A program made the position numbers and the translations under genes. This document shows, piece by piece, positions 1 to 10,830 of a stretch of 64,000 nucleotides of DNA (position 1 is the first letter of the stretch; every line of letters starts with the position of its first letter). A model generated the notes under the pieces. That model saw only the letters and a list, made by a program, of their open reading frames with translations, was not told the DNA's origin and did no database searches. Origin of the DNA: an uncultured Puniceicoccaceae bacterium (GTDB lineage: Bacteria > Verrucomicrobiota > Verrucomicrobiia > Opitutales > Coraliomargaritaceae); NCBI GenBank assembly GCA_913044165.1, contig CAJWMY010000001.1, positions 30,468 through 94,467 on the forward strand, written 5' to 3'.

Positions 1-1915
1 GTGTTTGGTGCATGCTGTCTTTAAAGTTATTCCAAAGACTAGGAGCGGTCCCTTTAGCATCGCAATAAGTGTGTACAAATAAAAAGCGTAAGAGTTCAGG
101 GGTTTTAATAATTTCTGCAAAAGATATGGCGGTTTGGATGTCATCTAAGTCGAAACGATGCCATATTCGTGCCATTTCTAAATGTTTTTTTATAATAAAT
201 AAAATTTTCTTTTGGTTTTCCTGATTAATTCCCAGTCGGGAGAGAACAGGTTTTGCAATAATAGCACCACTTTCAGTGTGCCCCTTTATGCCGTTAGATT
301 TTCCTATATCATGAAGCAATAACGTGATGTAAAGCAATTCAGGGTTTATATTTTTTCTTAATTCTTTTTCGTAAGCTAGATCCATTACGTTTTCTTTGAG
401 AAATACATTATCTAAATGTCGTATGGTTCTTAGTACGTGCTCATCTGCGGTATATCGATGGTAATATTCATGTTGAATCAGGCACGTAAGCGATCCAAAT
501 TCAGGAATATATCGTCCTAAGACGCCTAAAAAATGCATTTCTTTTAAAATAGGGTATACTTCACCAGGAGCATTTAATATTGCCTTGAAGCTAAGGGCAG
601 CATCCTCGGAATTAATAACCTTTTTATCAATAAGTAGAATAGAGTTAGTTATTTTTTGTTTAAGTTTAATATCTAACTTTAGGTTAAACTGTTGTTTAAT
701 TCTAAAGACCCTGATTAAGCGGTTTGGGTCTTTGTTAAATACATCATTTTTATTGCTGTAGAGAAGTCCTTTTTGAATAGTAAATCCATCAATTTCCTTT
801 ACTTTAATTTTTTGATGTGCGCGCAAAGCATCAAAAAAAGAATAGCTCTTGTTTTTATTGCTATCTATTTCAAATAATCGCTCTTTAAGTAATTCGCAAA
901 TTGAGTAGATAGTACGAGTTGCAGAGTAATAATCCTGCATAAATTGGGTTAATCGCTCAAAGGAATCTTTTTGTGGATAACTAAGATATGTTGCGACTAA
1001 ACTCTGCTGCTCAAGATCGAGTTTGTCAGAAGGGCGTTTATTTTGGTAATGCAATTCATTGCGGACACGGAGCAAAAAATTGTATGCCTTACGGATATCT
1101 CGAGATTCATCTGTTCTCAGCAATTTATATTTGGCGAAGTCCTTGTAGGAGCGATATCCAAATTTAAGTTTCGCTATCCAGAGAATATTTTGATAATCCC
1201 TTAATCCACCAACACCATTTTTAATATCAGGTTCTTGAAGGTAAACTGTATTCCCGAACTTATGGTGCCTATTTGTTTCATCTTGAAGTCGTTGATTGAT
1301 GTATTCAGTTGTTCGGTCAGATTTTAAATGATTCATGAAACTTTCTACCATGTCTTTAAAAAGTCCATCTGAGCCACAAATAAGCCTAGATTCTAATATC
1401 GCGTTCTTGGATTGAATTTCTTTATCAACTTCTTTTAAAACTTCTTCTTTATTTCGAGATGCATGCCCAACTTTTAATCCTAAATCCCAAAGAGGATAGA
1501 GAATCTCTTCTGCCATAAGTGCTTTGAAAGATTTTAATTCAGAGGAATCGGCATTACTTGGGTAGAGAAATAGAATGTCAATATCGCTGTGCGGATTTAG
1601 TTCACCTCTTCCAAAGCCTCCGGTAGCAACTACTGCCATTCTTGATTTTATGACGCCATTTTTAGAGACATACAAATCTAAAGCAGAAAGGAATAGGTTT
1701 TCAATTACGACATCAATCATGGTTGTTCGCATTTGGCAGATTTCTTTCCCTGAGGTTCCTTTACGGTGAGAACGCTTTAGCATCTCATTCTCGAGCTGCA
1801 AATAGCGTTTGTAAGAAGAAAGTTGCTTATTTCTTGGAATTCCCGGAAGAAAAACCAATCTTTTTTGTGCATGTTTTCTTAAGCGTTTAAGGGTCTCTGG
1901 ATTTTTAGATGCCAT
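1..1915 (-). CDS. glnD: [Protein-PII] uridylyltransferase GlnD (partial; C-terminus beyond window start)
   Basis: Manual translation of the minus strand from ATG at 1915 gives MASKNPETLKRLRKHAQKRLVFLPG...VVATGGFGRGELNPHSDIDILFLYPS, the GlnD nucleotidyltransferase motif (GGFGRGEL.P.SDID). The ORF is open to the left edge, so it is not in the supplied ORF track. Confidence 0.9.
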   Translation of the reverse strand, partial: MASKNPETLKRLRKHAQKRLVFLPGIPRNKQLSSYKRYLQLENEMLKRSHRKGTSGKEICQMRTTMIDVVIENLFLSALDLYVSKNGVIKSRMAVVATGGFGRGELNPHSDIDILFLYPSNADSSELKSFKALMAEEILYPLWDLGLKVGHASRNKEEVLKEVDKEIQSKNAILESRLICGSDGLFKDMVESFMNHLKSDRTTEYINQRLQDETNRHHKFGNTVYLQEPDIKNGVGGLRDYQNILWIAKLKFGYRSYKDFAKYKLLRTDESRDIRKAYNFLLRVRNELHYQNKRPSDKLDLEQQSLVATYLSYPQKDSFERLTQFMQDYYSATRTIYSICELLKERLFEIDSNKNKSYSFFDALRAHQKIKVKEIDGFTIQKGLLYSNKNDVFNKDPNRLIRVFRIKQQFNLKLDIKLKQKITNSILLIDKKVINSEDAALSFKAILNAPGEVYPILKEMHFLGVLGRYIPEFGSLTCLIQHEYYHRYTADEHVLRTIRHLDNVFLKENVMDLAYEKELRKNINPELLYITLLLHDIGKSNGIKGHTESGAIIAKPVLSRLGINQENQKKILFIIKKHLEMARIWHRFDLDDIQTAISFAEIIKTPELLRFLFVHTYCDAKGTAPSLWNNFKDSMHQT

Positions 1916-2074
1916 AAGCTAATAAAAGGAGTCTTCTCAAAATACTTACAAGGCAAAACCAAGAGATCTTTAACTTTGGTTAAAATTTTGCATAGATTAA
2001 ATAAAAATTTTAGATAAGTTTATATAATACCGATCTTTCCAAGAAATAAATTTTTAACTAGTAGCGGGTATAGG

Positions 2075-3385
2075 CTAAACTAGCATGAGCGATGGAGTTT
2101 CCAATATTTCCTTTAGTGCAAGCAAATATTGAGCAGCAACGGCACCATCTATAACACGATGATCTCCAGATAATCCAATTTTCATAACTTGGCCAATTAC
2201 AATTTCATTTTTATCATTTACAATAGGACGTTTTATTGTTGCTCCAATGCTAAGTATAGCAGCATTTCCTGGGTTTATGATTCCATAAAAATCAGAAATA
2301 CCAAACATCCCAAGATTAGTAACGGTAAAAGTTGAGCCGGTCATTTCATTTGGAGCCAATTTCTTCCCCCTTGCTTTTTTGATTAAGATCTTAGCTTCTT
2401 GACTGACCTCTCGTAGGCTTTTTTTATTCGCGGAACGAATTACGGGAGTAACTAAACCATCATCAATCGCAACGCCAAATGCTAGGTCTATATTCGGATG
2501 TTGCTTTATTATGGAGCCGTGCCAAGATCGATTAATTGAAGGGACTCGCTTGATGGCTTCTGCAGCTGCCTTAAGAGTTAAATCATTCAATGAAAATTTG
2601 ATTCCTCCCTGTTCAGGTTCAAGTTCTGATAATTTATCGTTTAGTTCTTTCCTTAAGGAGACTAAGGGAGCTCCATTAATCTCAATTTGAAGATAAAAAT
2701 GAGGAGCTTGAGTTTTAGAGGAAACTAGTGCATTCGCTATGCTTTTCCGCATATTAGAGACGGGAAGCTCCAACGATTGAAATTCGACACTAGTTGGCGA
2801 ACTACTAGGAAGAATATCTATGGCACTTGATGATGATTGTGATTCAGAGGTTGTATTGTCTACGGTGGTTACCTCGACACCTAGGTCTGCTTTAGTTATC
2901 CTGCCATTGGGACCGGTTCCTTTGATTAGCTTTAAGTCAATTCCTTGAGATAGAGCAATTCTTCGCGCTAATGGAGAAGCTTTTATCCTTTCATCCTTAT
3001 TCAAATTTATGGAACTAGAGGTGGCTTCTTCTGCCTGCGTGAATTCGGTAGTAGAAATTTCCTCAATGGCGGTAGTGGCACTAGCAGGTTCGCCTTGATT
3101 TGATATTTCTTGGGTCGCTTGAGATTCAATACTTGGGGCAGTTTCTCCTTTTTCACCTATAGCAGCAATTGAGCCTCCTACAGCTATTTCTTCACCCACT
3201 TTACAATATTGCTTAAGCAACACGCCATCTTCAAAACATTCTACTTCCATGGTGGCTTTGTCTGTCTCAACTTCGGCAATCATGTCTCCATTAGAAACTC
3301 TATCGCCTTCTTTTTTAAGCCAATTGACCAATGTACCGACGGTCATCGTGTCACTTAGTTTGGGCATTTCAATTAGTATAGCCAT
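2075..3385 (-). CDS. pdhC: Pyruvate dehydrogenase complex dihydrolipoamide acetyltransferase (E2)
   Basis: N-terminal lipoyl domain (VETDKATMEVE), E3-binding domain (ASPLARRIALSQGIDLKLIKGTGPNGRITKAD), catalytic domain ending GLSGDHRVIDGAVAAQYL; next to E1 genes. Confidence 0.93.
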   Translation of the reverse strand: MAILIEMPKLSDTMTVGTLVNWLKKEGDRVSNGDMIAEVETDKATMEVECFEDGVLLKQYCKVGEEIAVGGSIAAIGEKGETAPSIESQATQEISNQGEPASATTAIEEISTTEFTQAEEATSSSINLNKDERIKASPLARRIALSQGIDLKLIKGTGPNGRITKADLGVEVTTVDNTTSESQSSSSAIDILPSSSPTSVEFQSLELPVSNMRKSIANALVSSKTQAPHFYLQIEINGAPLVSLRKELNDKLSELEPEQGGIKFSLNDLTLKAAAEAIKRVPSINRSWHGSIIKQHPNIDLAFGVAIDDGLVTPVIRSANKKSLREVSQEAKILIKKARGKKLAPNEMTGSTFTVTNLGMFGISDFYGIINPGNAAILSIGATIKRPIVNDKNEIVIGQVMKIGLSGDHRVIDGAVAAQYLLALKEILETPSLMLV

Positions 3386-3415
3386 GTTATAGATTTAATG
3401 TCTAGGATTTATAAT

Positions 3416-4393
3416 TTATGCAAGGCACTTTAGTACGCTCTCGATAATTCTTGTTTCATTTGGAATTTGCCAGTCCTCAAGTGGTTTTGAGTAAATTTGG
3501 GGGGCATCAATGGCAGAGACTCTATGTACGGGGGCATCTAAGTCATCAAAAGCTTTGAACTGAATTAGGTGAGATATTTGTGCATCAACACCACAGAAAG
3601 GTTTATTTTCCTCAACTAATACAGCATGATGCGTTTTTTTAACGGAATGCAAAATACTTTCTTCGTCTAGAGGCCTGATTGATCTTAAGTCGATAACCTC
3701 TGCATCAATTGAGTGCTCCTTCGCTAATGTTTCTGCGGCATTTAATGCAATCATTGCACATCGACCATGAGTTATAATTGAGACATCTAAGCCTTCTTTA
3801 AGGGTGTTAGCAACACCAAGTTCAATTGTATACTCTTCTTCTGGAACTTCCCATTTTTCTCCATAAAGTAAAGTGTTTTCCATTACAAAAACAGGATCAT
3901 TGTCCCGTATGGCGCTCTTCATAAGACCTTTTGCATCATAAGCATTAGACGGGCAAACAACTTTCAGCCCAGGGTGGTTTGCTACTAGGTTTTCTGGGGT
4001 ATGAGAGTGGGTTGCTCCTACATTAGTTCCGCCATTAGCAGGACCTCTTACAACAATCGGGACATTCATTAAACCGCCAGACATGTAGCGACAAAAAGAA
4101 GCATTATTAAATAGTTGGTCAAATGCTACATAAGAGAAGCTCATAAACATCATTTCTATAACAGGTCGAATTCCAAGCATAGATGCTCCTATGGCAAGAC
4201 CAGAAAAAGCCGCTTCTGATATAGGAGTATCAATGATGCGCTTGTCCCCATATTTTTCCCACAATCCTTCCGTTACTTTATAAGCGCCATTGTATTGCGC
4301 AACTTCTTCTCCCAAAATACAGACATTCTCGTCTCGGTCTATTTCCTCGGATAGGGCTTGTTTAATAGCTTCTCTGTAAGTTATTAGTGGCAT
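3416..4393 (-). CDS. pdhB: Pyruvate dehydrogenase E1 component subunit beta
   Basis: MPLITYREAIKQALSEEIDRDENVCILGEEVAQYNGAYKVTEGL...; typical E1-beta. Confidence 0.93.
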   Translation of the reverse strand: MPLITYREAIKQALSEEIDRDENVCILGEEVAQYNGAYKVTEGLWEKYGDKRIIDTPISEAAFSGLAIGASMLGIRPVIEMMFMSFSYVAFDQLFNNASFCRYMSGGLMNVPIVVRGPANGGTNVGATHSHTPENLVANHPGLKVVCPSNAYDAKGLMKSAIRDNDPVFVMENTLLYGEKWEVPEEEYTIELGVANTLKEGLDVSIITHGRCAMIALNAAETLAKEHSIDAEVIDLRSIRPLDEESILHSVKKTHHAVLVEENKPFCGVDAQISHLIQFKAFDDLDAPVHRVSAIDAPQIYSKPLEDWQIPNETRIIESVLKCLA

Positions 4394-4408
4394 GGATAGG
4401 TGGCTTGT

Positions 4409-5494
4409 TTAGTCGTTAAAAAAGTATGTTCCCTTTAGTTGTTTTTTTTCATCATTGTCTACACTCCAATAAACATCAGTGATGATTTCTGTTTTTGGCG
4501 GGTAAGGGCTTTCTTCAGCAAACTTAGTGGCTGTATCGGCTTCAACTTTCTTTTCTTGGTCTATTTCTTTTGCCAAGGCTTCAGTCAGTGTTTTATCGGC
4601 TATTAATTTTTTTCTTAAAAGATTTATAGGGTCTTTGTTCTTTTTATAAGTTTCAATTTCTTCTTTTGTTCTATATTTTTCGTGGTTAGCATCGGCAACG
4701 GAGTGTCCTCGATATCTATAAGTACGAATCTCAAGCAGAAAGGGCTTAACTTTATCTCGAGCATAGCTCATAGCCTCGTTGGCTTTGTGTCGAACTTCAA
4801 AAATATCATGTCCCTCGCAAGTATCCCAGTTAACCCCAAAGGCTTCGCCTCTTTTAGCTAAGCTTTCCTCTGCGGAGGAGCGTTTAAGGCTTGTGCCCAT
4901 TGAGTAGCCGTTATTTTCAATCACGAATACTACAGGAATTCCCCAAAGCGATACAAGATTAAGCGTTTCCATAAACGATCCTTGGTTTACGGCACCATCT
5001 CCTAAAAAGCATACAGCGCACCCTTTGATATTTTTGTATTTGAGTGCAAAGGCTAGACCCGCCCCAAGTGGTGTTTGTCCAGCAACAATTCCATGGCCGC
5101 CCCAAAAGCGCTTATCTGGAGCAAAATAATGCATAGATCCACCTTTCCCTTTTGAGCACCCGGTATATTTCCCATAGAGTTCTGCCATACATTCATTCAT
5201 GTTCATGCCAACCGCCAAGGCGTGGCCATGATCTCGGTACGCAGTTATAATATGATCATTTTCTTCCATCAATGAAACGATACCTGCGGCAACAGCTTCT
5301 TGGCCTATGTATAAATGCAGAAATCCTCCAATTTTGCCTTGGTTATAAGCTTGAAGGGAGCGCTCTTCAAAACGGCGAATGCCAACAACCGTTTTAAATA
5401 AGGCAATTTTTTTCTCTTTGCTAAGCTTGAGATTAATTTCGGATTTTTCGAAAGTCTTTTTTCTGCTTTTTTTTGTAGCTACTTTGGATGCCAT
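4409..5494 (-). CDS. pdhA: Pyruvate dehydrogenase E1 component subunit alpha
   Basis: TPP-binding motif region GDGAVNQGSFMETLNLVSLWGIPVVFVIENNGYSMGTS; YRYRGHSVAD; adjacent to pdhB/pdhC. Confidence 0.93.
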   Translation of the reverse strand: MASKVATKKSRKKTFEKSEINLKLSKEKKIALFKTVVGIRRFEERSLQAYNQGKIGGFLHLYIGQEAVAAGIVSLMEENDHIITAYRDHGHALAVGMNMNECMAELYGKYTGCSKGKGGSMHYFAPDKRFWGGHGIVAGQTPLGAGLAFALKYKNIKGCAVCFLGDGAVNQGSFMETLNLVSLWGIPVVFVIENNGYSMGTSLKRSSAEESLAKRGEAFGVNWDTCEGHDIFEVRHKANEAMSYARDKVKPFLLEIRTYRYRGHSVADANHEKYRTKEEIETYKKNKDPINLLRKKLIADKTLTEALAKEIDQEKKVEADTATKFAEESPYPPKTEIITDVYWSVDNDEKKQLKGTYFFND

Positions 5495-5709
5495 AGTGTT
5501 TTTTTAATTAATCAATCGATTAAATCAAGAAAATAATACTATAAATTTTTAAAATACGAATTAAATGTCGCATTTTTGTATCTATAAAATTTTTAACTTA
5601 TGGAATCTAATAAAACCCTCTCTAGTTTTACAAATAAAAGATCATAAATGCATTATGAAATTGGCAAGACTAATTAGATTTATAGAAATATTTCGAATGC
5701 TTTTTGGTT

Positions 5710-6462
5710 TTAAGCTTTAGGCTTGGGGACGACTTTAGATAAACCTCCATCAATGGTGAAACATTGGCCCGTTACGAATTTTGCCTCATCGGAAATCAGC
5801 CATGAGGATAAGCTTGCTATATCTTCAGGCTTAGCAATGGCATTAAGGGGAGCCATTTTCTTAGAAATTTCTAAGGCTTGCGGATTGCTTGTAATCGGTT
5901 TAGCTAAATCTGTGTCAGTTAACCCAGGTGCAATACAATTAATACGTATATTTCTGTTGGAATAAGTAGCTGCCGCTGAGCGAACTAGAGCTTCAATGCC
6001 AGCCTTGCTAGCTGCAATTGCTTCGTGATTTGCAATTCCTATCTGAGCGGCAGTAGAACTATAGAATAATATCGCACCCAAACCCTGACTCTGCATAATA
6101 GATACAGACTCTTTTAGAGAGTAAAATGCTGAACTTAAATTTATATGAAGAGTGTCTAGCCATTGTTTTTCTTGAGTTAGATGGGCTGGCTTTAGTAAAA
6201 TAGTGCCAATAGCATGAATGTAGATATCAATAGAACCCATGCTTTCCCTTGCCTCCTTAAAAGTTTTAGCTAGCTCGCTAGAATCTGTTGCGTTGCAATC
6301 AGCAGTAAGTATATTTGGGAGTTCAACTTGTAATTGATTTAATCGATCTGTAGATCGAGCATAACCAAAAATGGTGTGATTTTGTTTGTTTAAGTGGCGT
6401 GCAACAGCAGATCCAATTCCTCCAGTAATCCCTCCAATTAAGATATTTTTTGATGCGGTCAT
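5710..6462 (-). CDS. SDR family oxidoreductase (FabG-like)
   Basis: Rossmann motif GGITGGIGSAVARHL; C-terminal FVTGQCFTIDGGLS typical of SDR/FabG. Confidence 0.85.
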   Translation of the reverse strand: MTASKNILIGGITGGIGSAVARHLNKQNHTIFGYARSTDRLNQLQVELPNILTADCNATDSSELAKTFKEARESMGSIDIYIHAIGTILLKPAHLTQEKQWLDTLHINLSSAFYSLKESVSIMQSQGLGAILFYSSTAAQIGIANHEAIAASKAGIEALVRSAAATYSNRNIRINCIAPGLTDTDLAKPITSNPQALEISKKMAPLNAIAKPEDIASLSSWLISDEAKFVTGQCFTIDGGLSKVVPKPKA

Positions 6463-6599
6463 ACATATTATATCGGACTTTTTCTTTATTGATTACATTT
6501 TTTAAGTTATTTGGCTTAGAATAGCTTGTAGAATTTGGATAAAAAGATTTTCTAGCTTGAAACAATTGCGTAGACCTTACCAAATGATGGCTTACACTT

Positions 6600-9362
6600 A
6601 TGACTGAAATTGCAAAGGCATATGACCCCAAAGAAATTGAGGCTTATTGGGCTCAAAAATGGATTGAAGGTGGCTCTTTTGATGCATCGGTTGATCCAGA
6701 TAAGGAGCCATATTCAATAATGATTCCTCCCCCTAATGTGACTGGAATGTTGCACATGGGCCATGTTCTAGATAATACCCTACAAGACATTCTTGTGCGT
6801 AGGGCTCGCCTAGAAGGAAAATCCGTTTTATGGCAGCCGGGTACAGACCACGCGGGAATAGCCACACAGACTAAAGTGGAGAAACAATTAAAGGCGTCTT
6901 CTGGTGTTACAAAATATGATCTTGGTAGGGATGCTTTCATTCAAGAAGTATGGAATTTTCGCAATAAGTCTGGCGGTATTATTTTAAATCAACTTGAGAA
7001 ATTAGGTGCTTCTTGTGATTGGAAGCGTACGCGATTCACACTAGACGAAGATTATTCGAAAGCAGTTATAAAAGCTTTCGTAACTCTTTACAAAAGGGGT
7101 TATATCTATCGCGGTAAACGTATGGTTAATTGGTGTCCCGCAACACAAACAGCTATATCAGATGAAGAAGTTATCATGAAGCCTCAAAAAGGGCTACTTT
7201 ATAAAATGCGCTATGAATTAGTTGAAAAAGACCAACAAACGGGTAATTCCCATTTAGAGATTTCTACTACCAGGCCAGAAACATTAATGGGTGATACAGC
7301 AGTTGCAGTTCATCCAGAAGATGAGCGTTATAAACATTTGATTGGGCAATATATTTGGAGACCCTTTCCAAAATCAAAGATACCAATTATTGGGGATTCC
7401 TATGTGGACCGAGAGTTTGGCACAGGTTGTTTGAAGGTTACACCCGCGCATGATAAGAATGACTTTGAAATTGGTCAAAGGCATGCCCTTGAGATAATTG
7501 AGGTGATAGATGCTAAGGGAAATTTAAATGCAGCAGCAGGGCCTCAATTTTATAAGATGGAACGTTTTAAAGCTCGAAAAGTAGTATCGGATAATTTAGA
7601 AAAACTTGGTTTATTAATAGAGAAAGAGAATTACGAAAATGTAGTAGGATTTTCTGAACGCGGGGATGTCCCAATAGAGCCAAGACTATCGGAGCAATGG
7701 TTTTTAAGGTATCCAAAAGTAGAAGAAGCTAAACGAGCAGTTGAAAAAGGTATGATACGTTTTCACCCTGATCGCTGGAAGAAGACATATCTACATTGGT
7801 TAAACGGCATTCAGGATTGGTGTATCAGTAGACAATTATGGTGGGGGCATCGAATTCCAGTTTGGTATAATAAATTAATTAGCAAAGATGATTTGGATTA
7901 TTCTAATGAGGCGCATGTTTATGTAGGAATAGAGCCTCCCTCTGAGATTGAAATGTGGGAGCAAGATTCAGATGTCCTTGACACTTGGGCTTCGTCTTAT
8001 TTGTGGCCTATGGCAAATTTAGGGTGGCCTAACCCAGTTGGTAAGCAAAACAAAGAAATAGAGTATTGGTATCCAACCACAACACTTGTGACAGGTTTTG
8101 ATATTATATTCTTTTGGGTTGCTCGAATGATTATTGCTGGGCTTGAATTATTTGGCGAAGAAAAAGAGTCATTAAGTGATGATGAAATTCGAAAAAGAAT
8201 CCCATTTCGCAATGTTTATATCCATGGTTTAATCCGTGATGAAAAGGGGCGAAAAATGTCTAAATCATTAGGAAACTCACCAGATCCACTAGAGCTCGTT
8301 GAAAAATTTGGGGCCGATGGCCTTCGTTTTGGAATTTGTGATATTGCTCCTACAGGTTCAGATATTCTTTTTTCTGAAGAGCGTATTCAAATCGGGCGAA
8401 ATTTTTGTAACAAATTATGGAATGCCGTTCGCTTTAGGAAAATGTCGGGGTCAATGGTAGACAATCAATCAATCGAAAGCATTACCAATCGCTTTAAGCG
8501 CAATATGTGGGATGATTATGATCATTGGATTCTTTCCCAATTAACAGAATTTACCTCAAGTGTTGAGGAATGTTTTAAGAATTTCGATTTAGCGCCACTA
8601 ACTCATATTATTTATAAGTTTTTCTGGGGAGATTTCTGTGATTGGTATGTTGAGGCGTCAAAAGGAAAAATTAATACTAAAGGAGATTTAGCCAAAAATT
8701 GTTTAGCAATTCAGGATATTGTCTTACGGCAAGTCCTACAAATTGCACATCCTATTATTCCGCATATTACAGAAGCATTGTGGGAGGAACTCGGTTATGG
8801 TAATGAAGAAGGAAGCAAAAAAAGGTTGCTGATAGAGCAAAGTAAAATTTTAACCGCAGATGAATTAAAAGTATTACTTAAGTATTCAGGAGATCTAGTG
8901 GAAAGCGTGCAAAATATGCAATCACTGATCCAAGAAGCTCGTGCCTTAAAAGCGCAATACAAAATTGCCAATAAAAAAGATTTAACGCTTTATTTTGATA
9001 AAGAATCTAAAGCCGAAAAAACTATTCTTGAGCATAAAGATAGTATAAAAATCTTAGCGGGATTTGCAGATTTGAGCTTTATAGAAAAGGATAAGACAGA
9101 AGGAATGGCTGCCGCTAGTACGCCATTAGGGGCTATATTTTTAGACTTAAATCAAGGCTTGGACATTGATGCTGAGCGCATACGTTTGAAAAAAGAATTA
9201 GAAAAACTAAATCAATTAGTCATACTAGGAGAGAAAAAGTTATCTAATCCTAGATTTATTTCTGGGGCACCTGGAGTGGTCGTCGAAGGAGCAAAGAGGC
9301 AATTAGAGGCAACGTGTAATCAACGAGATGAGATAGAAGAAATTTTAAAAAAGCTTATTTAG
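6600..9362 (+). CDS. valS: Valyl-tRNA synthetase
   Basis: PPPNVTGMLHMGHVLDNTLQDILVR (HIGH-type motif), GRKMSKSLGNSPDPLE (KMSKS), C-terminal coiled-coil arm. Confidence 0.97.
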   Translation: MTEIAKAYDPKEIEAYWAQKWIEGGSFDASVDPDKEPYSIMIPPPNVTGMLHMGHVLDNTLQDILVRRARLEGKSVLWQPGTDHAGIATQTKVEKQLKASSGVTKYDLGRDAFIQEVWNFRNKSGGIILNQLEKLGASCDWKRTRFTLDEDYSKAVIKAFVTLYKRGYIYRGKRMVNWCPATQTAISDEEVIMKPQKGLLYKMRYELVEKDQQTGNSHLEISTTRPETLMGDTAVAVHPEDERYKHLIGQYIWRPFPKSKIPIIGDSYVDREFGTGCLKVTPAHDKNDFEIGQRHALEIIEVIDAKGNLNAAAGPQFYKMERFKARKVVSDNLEKLGLLIEKENYENVVGFSERGDVPIEPRLSEQWFLRYPKVEEAKRAVEKGMIRFHPDRWKKTYLHWLNGIQDWCISRQLWWGHRIPVWYNKLISKDDLDYSNEAHVYVGIEPPSEIEMWEQDSDVLDTWASSYLWPMANLGWPNPVGKQNKEIEYWYPTTTLVTGFDIIFFWVARMIIAGLELFGEEKESLSDDEIRKRIPFRNVYIHGLIRDEKGRKMSKSLGNSPDPLELVEKFGADGLRFGICDIAPTGSDILFSEERIQIGRNFCNKLWNAVRFRKMSGSMVDNQSIESITNRFKRNMWDDYDHWILSQLTEFTSSVEECFKNFDLAPLTHIIYKFFWGDFCDWYVEASKGKINTKGDLAKNCLAIQDIVLRQVLQIAHPIIPHITEALWEELGYGNEEGSKKRLLIEQSKILTADELKVLLKYSGDLVESVQNMQSLIQEARALKAQYKIANKKDLTLYFDKESKAEKTILEHKDSIKILAGFADLSFIEKDKTEGMAAASTPLGAIFLDLNQGLDIDAERIRLKKELEKLNQLVILGEKKLSNPRFISGAPGVVVEGAKRQLEATCNQRDEIEEILKKLI

Positions 9363-9374
9363 AAGTTTGCTGAC

Positions 9375-10817
9375 TTATACGGTTTCTCCAAGGTGTTTGA
9401 CCAAAAAAATAGTTTGGTCATCTTGCTGCTTTCGCTCTTGGGAAAAGGTTTCTATTTCTTCCATAATCGTTTTAACAATGGTCGAGGCACTTTTAGAATG
9501 AGTGTTTTCAATAATTAAACGTAATCGTTGCGTAGAAAATTCTTCATGTTTTCGATTTTCCGTTTCTGTTAATCCATCGGTATAGAGGACAAGCACATCT
9601 CCCCTTGAGAAAGATCGAGTCACATCAGCTATTTTTGGATTAAAAATTTCAGGCGGAACAATACCAAGAGCCATTCCCGGAACTTTAATTTCTTCTACTT
9701 TTTGACCCTTTTTTGATTCATAGAATAAAGGGGCCTCGTGACCAGCACGCGCGATTGTAAGCTGATTATTCTTAAGGTTTATTACTCCCAGAGATAAGGT
9801 GACAAACATGCCAGGCCTCATTGTCTTTAATAATTCTATATTGAGTAGCTTGAGAACTTCAGAGGGAGAATTAATTTTAGTAATCAAATGTTTCAAGTGG
9901 GTCTGGCACATTGCCATAACAATTGAAGCAGGGATGCCTTTTCCTGAAACATCGGCTATAGCAACTCCTAATAAGTTAGGTTTGATGTCAAAAACATCAT
10001 AAAGGTCTCCGCCTATTTTTTGGGCGGGAGAATAATGAGCGGCAAATTCTAGGGGTGTATTTTGAGGGAAGGTATTAGGTAATAGTAGGCTTTGTACATT
10101 TTGTGCTAGTTGCAAATCTAGATCGATTTTATTTTTTTCAATCTGCAATTGAATTGCAGTACTATTTTGAATAGCTAATCCAACTTGATTAGCAAGTGAC
10201 TGAAGAAGTGAAAAATCCATACTATCAAAAGGGACGCCATCAATTGGATTTGCTACTGCTAAAATTGAAATTAAAATCCCATCATAAGTAACAGGCGCCA
10301 ACATCAAAGAATGAATATGAAGGGCTGGATCATTATGCTGAATAACTCTAGGATCGTTTTTTGCTTGGGCAATCAAAAGTGGGACTCTTGATTTTGCAAC
10401 TGTTCCGACTAAGCCTTCGCCTAAGGCATAACTTTCTCTTTCATAGGTATTTTCTATAAATTCTGTACGTGAGGCGGATAGTTTCAGTCTTTCAATGCTT
10501 TTTGAACTTTGTGGGGGGAATAATCCCTCAACGGCCATCCTGTGAAAACGGCCATCCTCTTTTTTTTCAAATAGACAAGCACACATAGCGCCTGTGTTTG
10601 TTATAGATGCATGAACAATTTTCTGAAAAAGCTTTTGGCGATTTTTTTCGCCGACTATAGCACCTGAAATAGATTGCATAAAATCAACAACAATTTGTTT
10701 TTCTTGTTCTAGTCTTTGAACGGCTTCTTCTTTAATCGAAATTTTTCTGTTGATCTGAAAATTTACTAAAGCTGTAAAAACTAAAGTGATCAAAACCCCT
10801 ATAAAAAAAAGAAGCAT
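9375..10817 (-). CDS. Membrane-anchored GAF-domain PP2C/SpoIIE-type serine phosphatase (RsbU-like)
   Basis: N-terminal TM; GAF-like middle region; SpoIIE/PP2C motifs GGDLYDVFDIKPNLLGVAIADVSGKGIPASIVMA and GDVLVLYTDGLTETEN. Confidence 0.88.
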   Translation of the reverse strand: MLLFFIGVLITLVFTALVNFQINRKISIKEEAVQRLEQEKQIVVDFMQSISGAIVGEKNRQKLFQKIVHASITNTGAMCACLFEKKEDGRFHRMAVEGLFPPQSSKSIERLKLSASRTEFIENTYERESYALGEGLVGTVAKSRVPLLIAQAKNDPRVIQHNDPALHIHSLMLAPVTYDGILISILAVANPIDGVPFDSMDFSLLQSLANQVGLAIQNSTAIQLQIEKNKIDLDLQLAQNVQSLLLPNTFPQNTPLEFAAHYSPAQKIGGDLYDVFDIKPNLLGVAIADVSGKGIPASIVMAMCQTHLKHLITKINSPSEVLKLLNIELLKTMRPGMFVTLSLGVINLKNNQLTIARAGHEAPLFYESKKGQKVEEIKVPGMALGIVPPEIFNPKIADVTRSFSRGDVLVLYTDGLTETENRKHEEFSTQRLRLIIENTHSKSASTIVKTIMEEIETFSQERKQQDDQTIFLVKHLGETV

Positions 10818-10830
10818 AACAATTTATTGT

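Noticed and set aside
1575-1769. 64-aa plus-strand ORF
   Set aside because: Antisense to the GlnD nucleotidyltransferase domain.
6323-6631. 102-aa minus-strand ORF overlapping the SDR gene start and valS start
   Set aside because: Frame-shifted overlap with the well-supported SDR gene; composition not protein-like; no recognisable motif.
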